Source: Lachancea kluyveri NRRL Y-12651
Lineage: Eukaryota > Ascomycota > Saccharomycetes > Saccharomycetales > Saccharomycetaceae
Reading direction: 5' to 3'
NCBI GenBank assembly: GCA_000149225.2
Contig: CM000692.1
Location: forward strand, 1-64,000
Length of the DNA: 64,000 nt
The notes under the pieces were generated by a model that ran no database searches, was not told the DNA's origin, and saw only the letters and a list, made by a program, of their open reading frames with translations. The translations under genes were made by a program, and so were the position numbers. Shown in pieces: positions 31,526 to 42,816 of this stretch; the stretch's first letter is position 1, and the number at the start of each line of letters is the position of its first letter.

Positions 31526-31628
31526 GCCATGCAACTTGATCCAATTTGGAAACTTTAGTCCTAAATGTCTTTAGCCTAAATTTTACCAAACAAACAAACT
31601 TTCCTTTAAACGAAATCTTAAAGATCCA

Positions 31629-33212
31629 ATGACTGCTCAATACACTCCAAAAGTTAAAGTCGCTACCGAAAACTGTCAATACAGGGGATCAGACTTAATC
31701 ACTAACTACACCTACAAAAACACAATTGTTTCAAAGTGCTCTGATGGGTCTTACTCCGCTCAACCTGTTGTTGAGAATTACCAGTTCAAAGTGGATTTGA
31801 AGGTTCCAAAGTTGGGCGTTATGCTTGTCGGCTTGGGAGGTAATAACGGGTCCACTTTTATTGCTTCAATCCTTGCAAATAAGCATAAGATTCAGTTTAA
31901 CAGTAAGGAAGGAACTATTGGTGCCAACTACTATGGCTCTGTTACGCAAGCTTCGACAATTAAATTGGGTATTGATGCAGATGGCAATGATGTCTATGTC
32001 CCGTTCAACTCTGTGTTGCCATTTGTGAATCCAAATGATTTCGTTGTCGGCGGCTGGGACATAAATGGTTCCAACATGTATGAAGCCATGGTCAGGGCAA
32101 AGGTTTTAGAGTATGATTTGCAAGAAAAGTTAAAAGCGGAAATGGAAAAGATTCATCCGTTGCCATCAGTTTACTATCCTGACTACATTGCCGCCAACCA
32201 AGACGAGAGAGCAAACAACTGTATTAACAGGGTTAAAGGTACCGTTTCTACTAAAAATAAATGGGATCACGTTGAAAAAATTAGGAAAGACATAAGAGAC
32301 TTCAAAGAAACAAACGGCTTGGATAAAGTGATCGTCTTGTGGACTGCAAATACTGAGAGATACTCTGATCTAATTGATGGTGTAAACGATAATGCTGAAA
32401 ACTTGCTAAAAGCTATCAAGTCCGATCACACAGAAATCTCTCCCTCGGCAATCTTTGCAGTGGCCTCTATTTTGGAAAACGTTCCATACATTAATGGGTC
32501 TCCACAAAACACTTTTGTTCCAGGAATTGTTGAACTTGCCGAGAAGAACAAATCTTTCATCGGTGGAGATGACTTCAAGAGTGGCCAAACAAAATTGAAG
32601 TCAGTACTAGCCCAATTTCTAGTAGACGCTGGTATTAGACCGGTTTCAATCGCTTCTTATAATCACTTGGGAAACAATGACGGCTATAACCTAAGCTCTC
32701 CAAAACAGTTCAAATCCAAGGAAATCTCAAAAAGCTCTGTGGTTGATGACATAATTGCCTCTAATAGCATTTTGTACAACGAAAAGCTTGGCAAGAAAAT
32801 CGACCATTGCATTGTTATTAAGTACATGCCCGCTGTTGCAGACTCTAAAGTAGCTATGGATGAGTACTACAGTGAGTTGATGCTTGGTGGTCATAACAGA
32901 ATTTCTATTCATAATGTTTGCGAGGATTCTTTGTTAGCCACACCTCTAATTATCGATTTGCTGGTAATGTCCGAATTTCTATCAAGAGTTACTTACAAAA
33001 AGTTGGAATCTGATGCTAGTGCTGGTAGCTACGAAAAGCTATACTCAATTTTATCCTTCTTGAGTTATTGGTTGAAAGCTCCATTAACCAGAAAAGGTTT
33101 TGAAACTATAAACGGTTTAAACAAGCAGCGTATGGCATTGGAAAATTTTTTGAGGCTATTGATTGGTTTGCCGGCTATTGATGAATTAAGGTTCGAGGAG
33201 AGACTTGTTTAA
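31629..33212 (+). CDS. INO1: Inositol-3-phosphate synthase
   Basis: Converts glucose 6-phosphate to 1D-myo-inositol 3-phosphate, an NAD-dependent cytosolic reaction and the first step of inositol synthesis for phosphatidylinositol. The 527 residues match the family length (533 in S. cerevisiae). Visible: the NAD-binding [29 protein letters not shown], and the active-site [10 protein letters not shown]...[13 protein letters not shown]. Next come [16 protein letters not shown] and [20 protein letters not shown]. Small departures from the usual (GYNLSSP for GMNLSAP; HNRIS for HNTIS) do not touch catalytic lysines I can identify. The start is well supported by the conserved YTPKVKV N-terminus. 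UAS-INO-like, URS1-like and TATA elements upstream suggest control by inositol and by Ume6. Confidence 0.97.
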   Translation: MTAQYTPKVKVATENCQYRGSDLITNYTYKNTIVSKCSDGSYSAQPVVENYQFKVDLKVPKLGVMLVGLGGNNGSTFIASILANKHKIQFNSKEGTIGANYYGSVTQASTIKLGIDADGNDVYVPFNSVLPFVNPNDFVVGGWDINGSNMYEAMVRAKVLEYDLQEKLKAEMEKIHPLPSVYYPDYIAANQDERANNCINRVKGTVSTKNKWDHVEKIRKDIRDFKETNGLDKVIVLWTANTERYSDLIDGVNDNAENLLKAIKSDHTEISPSAIFAVASILENVPYINGSPQNTFVPGIVELAEKNKSFIGGDDFKSGQTKLKSVLAQFLVDAGIRPVSIASYNHLGNNDGYNLSSPKQFKSKEISKSSVVDDIIASNSILYNEKLGKKIDHCIVIKYMPAVADSKVAMDEYYSELMLGGHNRISIHNVCEDSLLATPLIIDLLVMSEFLSRVTYKKLESDASAGSYEKLYSILSFLSYWLKAPLTRKGFETINGLNKQRMALENFLRLLIGLPAIDELRFEERLV

Positions 33213-34750
33213 GCTTGGATAAAAATGTTCCTTTTTTTTTATTTCTTCGCTATGAGTTCTTACACTTGTATTTATTCCAACTCAAGGAGAAAAAGTTCCG
33301 ATATGAAAAAGTGGCAAATACAGTTCCCTCTGAGTCGCCTAAATACATTATGTCTTTATTTTATTTCTCGAGCAACAGCATTAAAATAGAAAAACACAGG
33401 TAAATATGAAAAATTATGATAAATTTCCAAAGCTAAAATCTATGTTGTGCCCATTTGTCTAGTAATTAATGGTGTAACCACTTTTACCAGTTGTTTGTGT
33501 CTAGACAAATCACTAAACATTGCTTGAATCCTCATACACAATTAATTCCTGATCTCAAGTTTAAAGCTTATGAAACTATTTGACCGAGGAAATCATAAGA
33601 CAATAGCTGACTTGTAGGAATAAAGGTTTGAAAGATATACAATTTATCTTTGTTCAACACCTACGCTCATTATAAATTAAACTCACTTTTTTTTTAAAAA
33701 AAAACTTATTGTGCGCATAGACTTTGCCCATTAGAATTTATTTAAGAGCAGTATTAAGGGCAAAATATAGCCACTTTGGAAGAGCTCTTAGAGCATCTTC
33801 AAAAATTATATAATTAGAGAAATTACTTCCAGCAATTCACGAAGATAATAGAGATATTATAAGAAGTAATTACAGGCTGAAGGTTTACTCAAATATCATA
33901 CAGAAGAAACCATTAGTGTAGTTTTTAAAGGTGAGCTTAGTATTTTGCCATACCCAGGACAGGATGGAACGAGAGGAAGATTTGCACTAAAAAAATTTAT
34001 ATCACTTTGCAGTATCTTGACGCATGTTGCCAATTAGCAAAAAGCATCTTAAAATACACCGCACTCTGATAAGATTGGAAATTTGAGTAGAACATAAAGC
34101 AATATCTTACAGAACTCAGATATTATCATTTTTAGAATACTCGATAATGAAGCCCTTTACTTTTGCGAAGAAAGCAAATGCATGAAGAGAATACGGAAAG
34201 CCGAACATTTAAAAAATTATCATTGTAGTGACCACTTTGATTTAGACTGGATGGGGTCTTATGGACACCAGGTGTACATTTTAACAGGGCAAAAAAGCCA
34301 TAAATGCGTAAGCTACAGGCGTCTGCATGGCGATTCACGTTTTTTCGAACAAAGATATTGAATTTTGATTTCTTCTTTAATCTTTGTATTATTTTTAGTT
34401 TAAAACTCCAAAGTGGAATAAACACCCCGAGTTTAAAGATCACTGATCAACTCTTGCCTCAGAGTATGTATTATCCAAGCTAGTTATTTTTATTAGAAAA
34501 AATTAGGTCATTATGTACGCGATGAAGACCAGTGTTGTCCCTGACTGATCTTAAAATGACCAATAAGTTTTACTAAAGGCTAATCATCACCTAACAAGGA
34601 ACGTAACCTCAAGTGGACCACTGAGAAGTTCAAAGAGCCTCAACACTATTTTCCTAGCATAAGGTAAGGGTATGCATATATCTCTCTTGTATACTATACC
34701 GAAAACGCTGGAGACTTTATTACATATAAGCATCTTAGCCAAAAGAAAAA
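33213..34750. other. Intergenic 1.5 kb
   Basis: AT-rich 3' flank of INO1 and 5' flank of the zinc-cluster gene. Frames are short or lack an ATG; none is recognisable. A T-run/A-run pair at about 33689-33706 could form a hairpin. Confidence 0.4.
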
Positions 34751-36430
34751 ATGGATAAAAGAGTATCCGATGATCAAGGTCTATCGATCATTTCATGCTT
34801 ACAATGCCGGACAAAGAAAATTAAATGTGGGCGTGAGATTCCTAAATGTCATGGATGTGAAAAGAAAGGCTGCTTATGTGAGTATCCTGAAACAAATAGA
34901 AAAACTAGCACACGGCTGAATAGAAAGCGTAAGTTCGAGAATATACGTTTTTATGGTCTCAATTCTGTCAACCATACATTTTTTACTGCAAACAAAGCAT
35001 TTGTAAATTCCGACTATGAACTGGAAACTAAAAAGGCCCGTGAGCAGATGAAAATATACTTTACAACAACAGTATTCAAAAAATATATGGGCAATCGTGA
35101 CGAGGTGGTAGCAAAAATCGAAAAGGTTGAAAACAGTCTTAACGGCCCCTTGTATGCTGAGGTCATTGAATTCTCTTCCCTGAAACAAGTACTAAAATCG
35201 AGTCAGAGAATTAGTTGTCGCAACTTATTACTGATCTATTCCTTGCTAATACTTTCAGGACGTTTTGAAACAACAAAGTTTACAGAAATTAAAAGCGAGC
35301 TGCTAGTTGAGTTTGAAGATATGGTACATAAAGCGCCAGATTCTAGACAGAAGGTCGTATCTTTGCTGTTTCTCTCAGACCATTATCATTTTAATGGAGA
35401 TATTGAACTGGCTTCGAAATCAATATTTCATGCAACATCTATCTCTTATGCATTGGGATTGCATCAAACTCCTTCTAAACTATGGACCATGCTTCTTTTC
35501 TACGACTCCATGGTATGCTCTATCATTGGGAGGCCCACTTCGATCCACAAGGCTAAAGCACATGATATTCAAGAGTTATGCGAAGGTTTCGGCGCAATAG
35601 CAATGTTAGTCAGGGACACCAACGATGTCATCCTAGAATTTCAGAATAAAAATTGGCTTTCACGAGTAATTGATTTAGATGAGAAATATAATGGGATGAT
35701 ACAGTCTATACAGAAGGAAATCTCTTTGAAGCCGGCCAAAACTCACATTCCAATACTTTACTTTAAACTTCTTTTGGTAATAGCAAATAGGACAAAACTT
35801 TTGTTTCCAGGCTATACAAAACACAATTTTGTTAAGGAACAACTTAAGGGAGCATGTTCACAACTTTCTCAAAAGTTCGAAGAAATGCATGAGCAATTTC
35901 TTTCTGTGAAGTTAGTTAGCTCAACAGATCCCTTCTTCTTTAGAAATCAATTTCCGTTTGCATACTGCTTCTGTTTCCAAGGATTCCTCTTATACTTTGT
36001 CTTTCTCTCTGCTCAAGCATTGACAAGAGTCAAGCAATCCACTGAATCTATCTCCACAATTTCAACACCTACTGTTCAAAACCAGCCCAGCATTGCTTCC
36101 GATCAATGGATAATCTCATTTTTGAGCAGGCGAAACAACGAATTCAAGCACTTTGTCTTTGACTGCTATATGGATGATATTTTTCACTCCATTGAGTGTC
36201 TCTTGAGTAGAACAACAGAACTCCAATTAGATAATGAGCTAGGGAGGACATTCTCAGGGCCTGCATCTATTGAAATTGAATATTCAAATACTATGGGTGA
36301 CACACCAAATAGTAGCATGAAAGATCCTTCACAAATATCATCGAGTAACGACTTCGCAGAGTGGGTCTCAAGGTGTACCTTCGACGACCCATTGTTTTTC
36401 CAATCTGCAAATAACTTGCCTTATTTTTAG
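34751..36430 (+). CDS. Zn2Cys6 fungal transcription factor
   Basis: A 559-residue regulator with a binuclear zinc cluster at residues 16-43: C16, C19, C26, C33, C36 and C43 (C-x2-C-x6-C-x6-C-x2-C-x6-C). A basic linker follows (RLNRKRK). The middle region (about 150-400) contains helical, Leu-rich segments typical of the fungal-specific regulatory domain; SLLFLSDHYHFNGD and SYALGLHQTPSKLW correspond to its conserved part. The C-terminus is Ser/Thr/Asn-rich with acidic patches (DDPLFFQSANN), suiting activation. No S. cerevisiae orthologue was recognised. It ends 21 bp from the stop of a convergently transcribed drug transporter. Such regulator-transporter pairs often work together, which is inference here. 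Confidence 0.88.
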   Translation: MDKRVSDDQGLSIISCLQCRTKKIKCGREIPKCHGCEKKGCLCEYPETNRKTSTRLNRKRKFENIRFYGLNSVNHTFFTANKAFVNSDYELETKKAREQMKIYFTTTVFKKYMGNRDEVVAKIEKVENSLNGPLYAEVIEFSSLKQVLKSSQRISCRNLLLIYSLLILSGRFETTKFTEIKSELLVEFEDMVHKAPDSRQKVVSLLFLSDHYHFNGDIELASKSIFHATSISYALGLHQTPSKLWTMLLFYDSMVCSIIGRPTSIHKAKAHDIQELCEGFGAIAMLVRDTNDVILEFQNKNWLSRVIDLDEKYNGMIQSIQKEISLKPAKTHIPILYFKLLLVIANRTKLLFPGYTKHNFVKEQLKGACSQLSQKFEEMHEQFLSVKLVSSTDPFFFRNQFPFAYCFCFQGFLLYFVFLSAQALTRVKQSTESISTISTPTVQNQPSIASDQWIISFLSRRNNEFKHFVFDCYMDDIFHSIECLLSRTTELQLDNELGRTFSGPASIEIEYSNTMGDTPNSSMKDPSQISSSNDFAEWVSRCTFDDPLFFQSANNLPYF

Positions 36431-36451
36431 ATGGTTTATGAAAACATATAG

Positions 36452-38086
36452 CTATACAAAGTTTTGATATATACTTGATTCGTCTTTAGTTTCCCCTCTA
36501 GCAACCTCTTCACATATAGTTGATAAGGATCCAGTATCATCTGTCGGTTTGTTTTCTTTTACAAAGAAAGCCGTCGAAATCAATCCAACAACAGATGAAG
36601 CCAGGGTAAAGTAGGTACAGTTCTGAAACCTGGTCTTATAAATTCCTGCCGAACCAGACTTACCCGAAAGCTCGTTAATATTACCTAAAATAGATGTCAT
36701 AACAGAGAAAGTTACTTCGACACCAAATTGGCCAAAGGTCTGCATGACACCTGAAGCAATACCCTTATATTCGTCTGGAGCAAATCCAATAAGAATATTT
36801 AACGAATATGGAAAAAAAATGGCAGCACCAAAGGCAATCAAAGATTGAGAGCAAAAGAAAATTTTCCAGTAGAGGTTATCAGTGATAAGATGCAGTTGTA
36901 TTAATATGATGGATCCGATGAACATGATAAAAAAGCCTAATACGACGGCCTTTCTAGGAGATATGAGATCACTTTTAATAGCAATAACAACATTAGGTAT
37001 CAACATGCTGACTACTAGAGGGAGAAGTTTTACAGCAGCAAGTAACGGCGAGTTTTTGCTAACATACTGACAGTATTGGTTTACGATGTAAAGGTTTGAA
37101 AACAAACAGCCATAGTTAGCGAATACGGCCACTGTTATTGGAATAAAATTTTTCATCATTAAAACATCTTTAGGGATCAAAACCTGGATGGTACGGAAGT
37201 AATTGTACACCTTAGGATTACTCGCTGATTTCAAGTTCTTGACCAAGACACCGTAGCATATATTCCATATGAAAAAGAGAACAAACAATGCGATACCGAC
37301 TATAAGAGTAACGTAGGCACTTGGCTTTTTCCAAGATTCACCACCCTCCGTAAGTCCAACGACGATTAAGATGGTACTTGAGATAAACATAAAGGACCCG
37401 ATGAAGTCTAAACTCAATGCATCCGACCATTTCGTGGTCTTTGGAGAATCTTTGGTACAAGGTTTCTGGTTGGCGCTTGTCCCTATTGAAAAGTAAGATA
37501 TGATGGAAATTACAAGCATCACAGCAAAGGTGAGGTAGAAAATACCCTTGTAACCAATTCTTGTTAACGTGAAAGCGCCACCGATGATAAAACCTATGCC
37601 AAAGGATGTGCTAAATCCACAAGATACAATTGCGAAAAAACTTTGAACTTCGTGTTCATCAGATAGTGTAGGAATAAGTGCATAGCCTGATGGAACGATA
37701 CCTGCTGCAGCGATACCTTGAAGGGCTCTAAACACTGCAAAAGTTCCAAAGTTATTGACGACAGCACATATCAAGGATAAGATAGAGAATAAAAAACAGG
37801 ACGAAACGAATAAAACTGAGTTACCAATTATGTCACCAACACGACCTAGGAATGCAATGAAACCTGCGAAAGTTATCGCGTAAGCCGTCAGTGCCCAAGA
37901 TGCAGTGGTAAATTCAATCTGGTAAGTATTTTCAATATCGCGTGTGGCAGAAAGGACAGCTGTGACATTGATCAAATCAAAAGCGCAGCTAACCATGATA
38001 AGGACCAAGTTTATGTATCTGTGGAAACTTATGTTTTGAAAGTTAGAGCGTATACTGTCTCTAGTTTTGATAATAGTGTTAAACAT
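36452..38086 (-). CDS. DHA2-family MFS exporter, ATR1-like
   Basis: A 544-residue, about 14-helix major facilitator protein resembling ATR1/YMR279C (boron and aminotriazole exporters) of S. cerevisiae (540-542 residues). Seen: helix 1 ending in DLINVTAVLSATRDIE, WALTAYAITFAGFIAFLGRVGDIIGN (helix 2 and motif A), FRALQGIAAAGIVPSGYALIP, GIGFIIGGAFT (motif C region), and the late GIASGVMQTFGQFGVEV. The N- and C-termini are short and hydrophilic. It should expel toxic small molecules across the plasma membrane by proton antiport; the substrate is unknown. The frame and ATG are intact. It is tail-to-tail with the zinc-cluster regulator at 34751-36430. Confidence 0.85.
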   Translation of the reverse strand: MFNTIIKTRDSIRSNFQNISFHRYINLVLIMVSCAFDLINVTAVLSATRDIENTYQIEFTTASWALTAYAITFAGFIAFLGRVGDIIGNSVLFVSSCFLFSILSLICAVVNNFGTFAVFRALQGIAAAGIVPSGYALIPTLSDEHEVQSFFAIVSCGFSTSFGIGFIIGGAFTLTRIGYKGIFYLTFAVMLVISIISYFSIGTSANQKPCTKDSPKTTKWSDALSLDFIGSFMFISSTILIVVGLTEGGESWKKPSAYVTLIVGIALFVLFFIWNICYGVLVKNLKSASNPKVYNYFRTIQVLIPKDVLMMKNFIPITVAVFANYGCLFSNLYIVNQYCQYVSKNSPLLAAVKLLPLVVSMLIPNVVIAIKSDLISPRKAVVLGFFIMFIGSIILIQLHLITDNLYWKIFFCSQSLIAFGAAIFFPYSLNILIGFAPDEYKGIASGVMQTFGQFGVEVTFSVMTSILGNINELSGKSGSAGIYKTRFQNCTYFTLASSVVGLISTAFFVKENKPTDDTGSLSTICEEVARGETKDESSIYQNFV

Positions 38087-40526
38087 GTTGGTTGAATATG
38101 TGTTAACGTTGGTTTTTCAAGATGTTTACTTCAACTAAAGATCCGTCACTTCTTAAGTACCTTTCGTTCCAATAGCTAGCTGACAAATATATCAATGGGC
38201 TCTAACTTTTTCCAGTTCTGTTTTATAACATCTTTTCATTAATAAAGTGACCGGCGCCATGTCGTTCCCTTTTCGGAGTCCAAGTCCGAGCTGTGTTTCA
38301 CACATATTTTGGCGTAATTTGGCTGTCCAAGTCCACCTTCGGACTACATTTTTTCACGATACCGAGCACATCGGAGAAGAAATAATAACGAATCTCCAAA
38401 GAACACACCGAGAATATAGTCGATACTCGCACCAAATAAAGCTATTGTCAACGTCTAAAGTAATCAATCCAGGCTGTGTCTGTCCTCTAAATTCGGCACA
38501 ACCACAAGGGAACAGTATTCAAAGACTTGTCCATTGACCTCGGTATTTTTGGTACCACTTAAGATTGTCATATACCGGCCAATTTTTGTTTAGCAATTTT
38601 CTTTCTGGAAATCGTCACAAGAGATTAGAACTGGCAGTTAACCGTAAATATGTTTGTTTTTTCTATGACTTTCATATGATTTTTCAAGGAAACGCGGAAA
38701 GAAAACTTGCATCACAACATTGCTTTCACTGGTGAAGTTTTAAACAATTGTAATTTTCGTAGGGCGTTTTTCTTTCTAGGGAAAAAATCAGGCCAATGCT
38801 ACATATTCTATCCTAGTGTGACTACTTCAGATTACCATATGAGCCTTGTCAAATATTGACTAATTTTTTTTCTTATTTGTATGCTGGAGACAGCTTTTCG
38901 ATGCTGCCTTGTTATCGAATGAGCTACAAACAATAAAACCAGAATCTGAATGCTCTTAAAACCCGTTTTCAATAAGTAAAACAGCTCTATATCCAGTGAA
39001 GTTCAACACGGGAAAAAAAACCAAAAAACTTTAAACTAAAATTTTTAAAGCTATGTTCTTAACCAACATACTGTGACACTTTGATCTCCAGCCTTGCAGT
39101 CTCACTATTCTTCCCTTACTTCCAAAACTTGTCACTATTTCACAGGGGCGAAGGAAGAAAAAGAAGCAAAAAGAAAAAAAAAAAAGGTACACTGAGATTC
39201 ATTTAACTATTACAACGAAAGCCTCTTGGATGGCCGCATTGATGAGCCGGGAAAACATAACAGCCGAATGAGGTCCACCATAGTACAAACGCCGTACTTG
39301 TGTCAAAAAGAGGCCAAAATGCATACTTTCCATAGGAAATCCCAAAAACAAGCAAACAAAAGGACGCTAGTGTATGCACAAGAATTTGCTGGCCTCCTTA
39401 AAGGATTACGTAATATGGCATGACAAGAGTCTAAGTTTTCTTTTAACGGATTCCTTGTACTAAAGTGGCTACCGTTGTTTCCTAAATGTGGGGTGGTGTC
39501 AAGTCTTTAAAGTTTTCTTAGAAAGCGTGCACATCCACTAGAAAACTAAGCAGTTCTAATTGGGCCTTACTTACTGTTTTTATAAGATAGCAGTCTTACG
39601 GTATCCGAGCAAAATGAATTAATTAAATAAGGTTAAGGGTGATAGATTACAGAATCAGACGTTTCTAGCTGCCATTCAATAAAAGAGAAAATAAAATCCA
39701 TTCAATGTCACTTACCATAGTAGTAGTTTACATAGATGCTACTCCTAATTGACTAGGCGAATGTTTTTGATACCTGTGTACGGGGCCTGGCCCTCACGAT
39801 CCAAGCTTCAACCAGACCATTTGCCGCTTTTTCAAATTTTATCTTGCTACCACTGTGGACGTATACCGATCCCAGTGCTGGCCAACGTAAGAAGAGTGTT
39901 TCAAAAAAAAAAAACCTCTAGGAAATGCATGATCGAATTATCTTGCGTTAATATATCATATCTCAGACAACGCATCACAGTGTTAGGCTCAGTTCCTTAT
40001 AGATGCGCTTTGAAGTGCAACTCAATTCTCAAAGCATCTTGCTACTACATTTCTTGAACTAGATACGTATACTATACTGCTCGTAGAAAAATTGATCAGC
40101 CTTTAGAAAGCGTTACCTTTGGATAAACAGGACGTTCTCACTTTGGGAGAAAGTTACAAATGCAGAGTACGGATAAGTTAAAAGCATTCCCTGATCCCCA
40201 GCTTCAAAGCTGGAGAAACCCATTTGAAAGCCTGTATGCACAAAGTTCCATGACCCAAGACCACATCGTACGCTTTATTTTGTCACACTTTGGATAAAAT
40301 GTGGACCCATCAGAAACTTTTCCAACGTTATTGCCGATCGGCCTGAAATTTCCCCACACTAAATCCGGGGAATCCCCTCCCACATCATTATTTCTCGAAG
40401 AACCGGCACCTTCTTCAAGATATTGCTAACACATAGAGAGATGTAACACTTGCCGGATTTGGACCATCCGTGCATCGATTTTAGGCTAAAACAAGAATGA
40501 AAATTCAGTAGTTGGTTACGATGCTT

Positions 40527-40700
40527 AAAGGCCAATGTTTTAGAAGTGCCGTTAAACACAGCCCAATGGTTTCCAGATTCACACGTATGTTCGAGCACCC
40601 TTACAACGACTGCGTTGGGAGACACCTCAAAGACGTGCATAGAGTGCAGAAACACACCAAGTCCAACTCAAGCAAACTCAAAACTACTGGGATACAAGAC
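40527..40700 (+). pseudogene. Possible hAT transposase BED-finger relic
   Basis: Joining two frames gives WFPDSHVCSSTLTTTALG followed by RHLKDVHRVQ and then TTGIQDYFGN. This resembles a degraded BED zinc finger plus the linker seen at the N-terminus of hAT-type transposases. No terminal inverted repeats, DDE-like domain or full length is visible. A weak call from pattern only. Confidence 0.25.
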
Positions 40701-41035
40701 TACTTTGGAAACAATCGCTTTCTTTTGCAAATGCTCTGTATCACGGAAGAAAATGGCTTGACTGAGTAATCCAACATGCTGTGCGTCGGAATGCCAAGGA
40801 AGAAGATCTGCCGCCACAAATACTATTGATCCCCTTGTATGCATTCAGGCATGCATATAATTGTGAACCTCTTGAGGAACTTATTCTCAAGAATGGGACC
40901 GAAAGGCTTTTGAGCCAAAAAGAAAGAAAAAAAGCTGGGGTTAACTCGCGCTCTTGCGAGTTATGCTAGTTTTTCCTTGATTCGGGGTAGACAAGGGATT
41001 GCCATCATGTGGTGGCCGTCGACCGCGCCCCTATA

Positions 41036-41050
41036 CCCCGGAAAAAATTT
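41036..41050 (-). promoter_or_regulatory. Mig1 binding site of hexokinase gene
   Basis: On the - strand AAATTTTTTCCGGGG combines the GC core SYGGGG (CCGGGG) with the AT-rich flank that Mig1 needs. It lies about 315 bp upstream of the ATG. This points to glucose-dependent control of this gene, as known for yeast hexokinases. Confidence 0.6.
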
Positions 41051-41196
41051 CTTCCGCTACGCGAGCTTCTTAGCGTCTCTTTTAATCCGACGTGATTTCC
41101 GGACCGGTCTCTGCACCACCACGCGACTTGTGGAAGCTGAAGTTGACTGTCGTCGATACTTTTTTTCTTGCCTCATTTTTCATGGTGCGAGAATCC

Positions 41197-41204
41197 TATA
41201 TAAG
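41197..41204 (+). promoter_or_regulatory. TATA box of hexokinase gene
   Basis: TATATAAG fits the TATAWAWR consensus, about 160 bp upstream of the ATG, and is followed by a long CT-rich stretch (41240-41320) typical of strong yeast promoters. Confidence 0.7.
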
Positions 41205-41361
41205 CAGCTGGCTACTGTTTTAGTTTCTGGCTCTTGGTTCCATTCAACCATTTTTTTTCTTCTTCTCTTTTACTTTTGTTTGCTCCTCTACAAGCTTTTT
41301 GTTCTTTTACTTGCTCCCTGCAAACTAGCTTATTAACTCACTCTACTTATTCTCTACAACA

Positions 41362-42816
41362 ATGGTTCATTTAGGTCCAAAGAAACCACCTGCCAGAAAG
41401 GGCTCCATGGCTGATGTCCCAAGAACTCTGATGGATCAACTAAAGGGTCTTGAAACTATTTTCGGTGTCTCTGGTGAAAAATTGAAAGCTATCACCAAGC
41501 ACTTTATCTCCGAATTGAACAAAGGTTTGTCCAAGAAGGGTGGTAACATTCCAATGATTCCAGGTTGGGTTATGGAATTCCCAACTGGTAAGGAATCTGG
41601 TGACTACTTGGCTATTGACTTGGGTGGTACCAACTTGAGAGTTGTCTTGGTCAAGCTAGGTGGTAACCGTGACTTTGACACTACCCAATCCAAGTACAAG
41701 TTGCCAGACCACATCAGAACCTCCAGTGCTGATGAACTGTGGTCCTTCATTGCCGACTGTTTGAAGATTTTTGTCGACGAACAATACCCAGAAGGTGTTA
41801 CTGAACCTCTACCATTAGGTTTCACCTTCTCTTACCCTGCCTCCCAAGACAAGATCAACGAAGGTGTCTTGCAAAGATGGACTAAGGGTTTCGACATCGA
41901 AGGTGTTGAAGGTAAGGATGTTGTTCCAATGCTTCAAGAACAATTGAAGAAGAGAAACATTCCAATTGATGTTGTCGCTTTAATCAACGACACCACTGGT
42001 ACTCTAGTCGCTTCTATGTACACCGATTCAGAAACCAAGATGGGTGTTATCTTTGGTACCGGTGTCAATGGTGCTTACTACGATGTTTGCTCTGATATCG
42101 AAAAGTTGCAAGGTAGGTTGCCAGAAGACATTCCAAATAGCTCTCCAATGGCCATCAACTGTGAATACGGTTCTTTCGATAACGAACACATGATTCTACC
42201 AAGAACCAAGTACGACGTTATCGTTGATGAAGAATCTCCAAGACCAGGTCAACAAAGTTTCGAAAAGATGACCTCCGGTTACTACTTGGGTGAATTGCTA
42301 CGTTTGGTTCTGTTGGACCTATACCAACAAGGTATGGTCTTTGAAGGTCAAGATATCACCAAGTTGAAAAAGGCCTACGTTATGGATACTTCTTACCCAG
42401 CTAAGATCGAAGAAGATCCATTCGAAAACTTGGAAGACACCTATGAACTATTCAAGTCTGACTTGGGTATCGAAACCACTATTCCAGAACGTAAATTGAT
42501 TAGACGCTTATGTGAATTGATCGGTACTAGAGCCGCTAGATTGTCTGTTTGTGGTATCGCTGCCATTTGCCAAAAGAGAGGTTACGAATCTGCTCATATT
42601 GCTGCTGATGGTTCCGTCTTTAACAAATACCCAGGTTTCAAGGAAAGAGCTGCTGCCGCATTGAGAGATATTTATGACTGGGAAGTCTCTCCAAAGGACT
42701 ATCCAATCACTATTGTTGCTGCTGAAGATGGTTCTGGTGCTGGTGCCGCTATCATCGCTGCTTTGACTCAAAAGAGACTAGCAGCCGGTAAATCTGTTGG
42801 TGTTTCTGGTGCTTAG
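41362..42816 (+). CDS. HXK2: Hexokinase (HXK1/HXK2 ancestral type)
   Basis: Phosphorylates glucose and fructose to the 6-phosphates in the cytosol. 484 residues, close to S. cerevisiae Hxk1/Hxk2. Visible: phosphate-1 motif AIDLGGTNLRV, sugar-binding LGFTFSYPASQ, catalytic Asp in LINDTTGTLVA, phosphate-2 GVIFGTGVNGA, CEYGSFDNE, and the adenosine motif AAEDGSGAGAAII. The N-terminus keeps KKPPARKGSM with Ser15. The matching part of Hxk2 controls phosphorylation-dependent nuclear entry and contact with Mig1, so a signalling role is likely too. Codons are strongly biased to the highly expressed yeast set (GGT, GCT, AAG, TTG). It sits at the ancestral position of both S. cerevisiae paralogues; the symbol is one of the two co-orthologues. 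Confidence 0.97.
   Translation: MVHLGPKKPPARKGSMADVPRTLMDQLKGLETIFGVSGEKLKAITKHFISELNKGLSKKGGNIPMIPGWVMEFPTGKESGDYLAIDLGGTNLRVVLVKLGGNRDFDTTQSKYKLPDHIRTSSADELWSFIADCLKIFVDEQYPEGVTEPLPLGFTFSYPASQDKINEGVLQRWTKGFDIEGVEGKDVVPMLQEQLKKRNIPIDVVALINDTTGTLVASMYTDSETKMGVIFGTGVNGAYYDVCSDIEKLQGRLPEDIPNSSPMAINCEYGSFDNEHMILPRTKYDVIVDEESPRPGQQSFEKMTSGYYLGELLRLVLLDLYQQGMVFEGQDITKLKKAYVMDTSYPAKIEEDPFENLEDTYELFKSDLGIETTIPERKLIRRLCELIGTRAARLSVCGIAAICQKRGYESAHIAADGSVFNKYPGFKERAAAALRDIYDWEVSPKDYPITIVAAEDGSGAGAAIIAALTQKRLAAGKSVGVSGA

Larger units (their letters stand above)
28764..31628. other. Long divergent region between MCH-like gene and INO1
   Basis: 2.9 kb without a convincing gene. Frames of 106-143 codons near 28890-29325 and 30356-30982 begin at GTG or TTG, partly cross A/T runs, and resemble nothing known. 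Three E-box-type motifs lie at 29355-29362, 29389-29398 and 29508-29515. INO1 promoter elements occupy the last 620 bp. A-runs occur near 29927, 30608 and 31248. Confidence 0.45.
38087..41361. other. Gene-free 3.3 kb upstream of hexokinase
   Basis: No convincing gene. Frames of 62-119 codons mostly start at TTG or GTG and resemble nothing known. A possible BED-finger relic lies at 40527-40700. The last 400 bp are the hexokinase promoter: a Mig1 site, a TATA box and a CT-rich tract before the ATG. Confidence 0.5.

Noticed and set aside
40977-41336. 119-codon hydrophobic frame before hexokinase
   Set aside because: It starts at TTG and its hydrophobic end comes from the CT-rich promoter tract; it overlaps the Mig1 site and TATA box.
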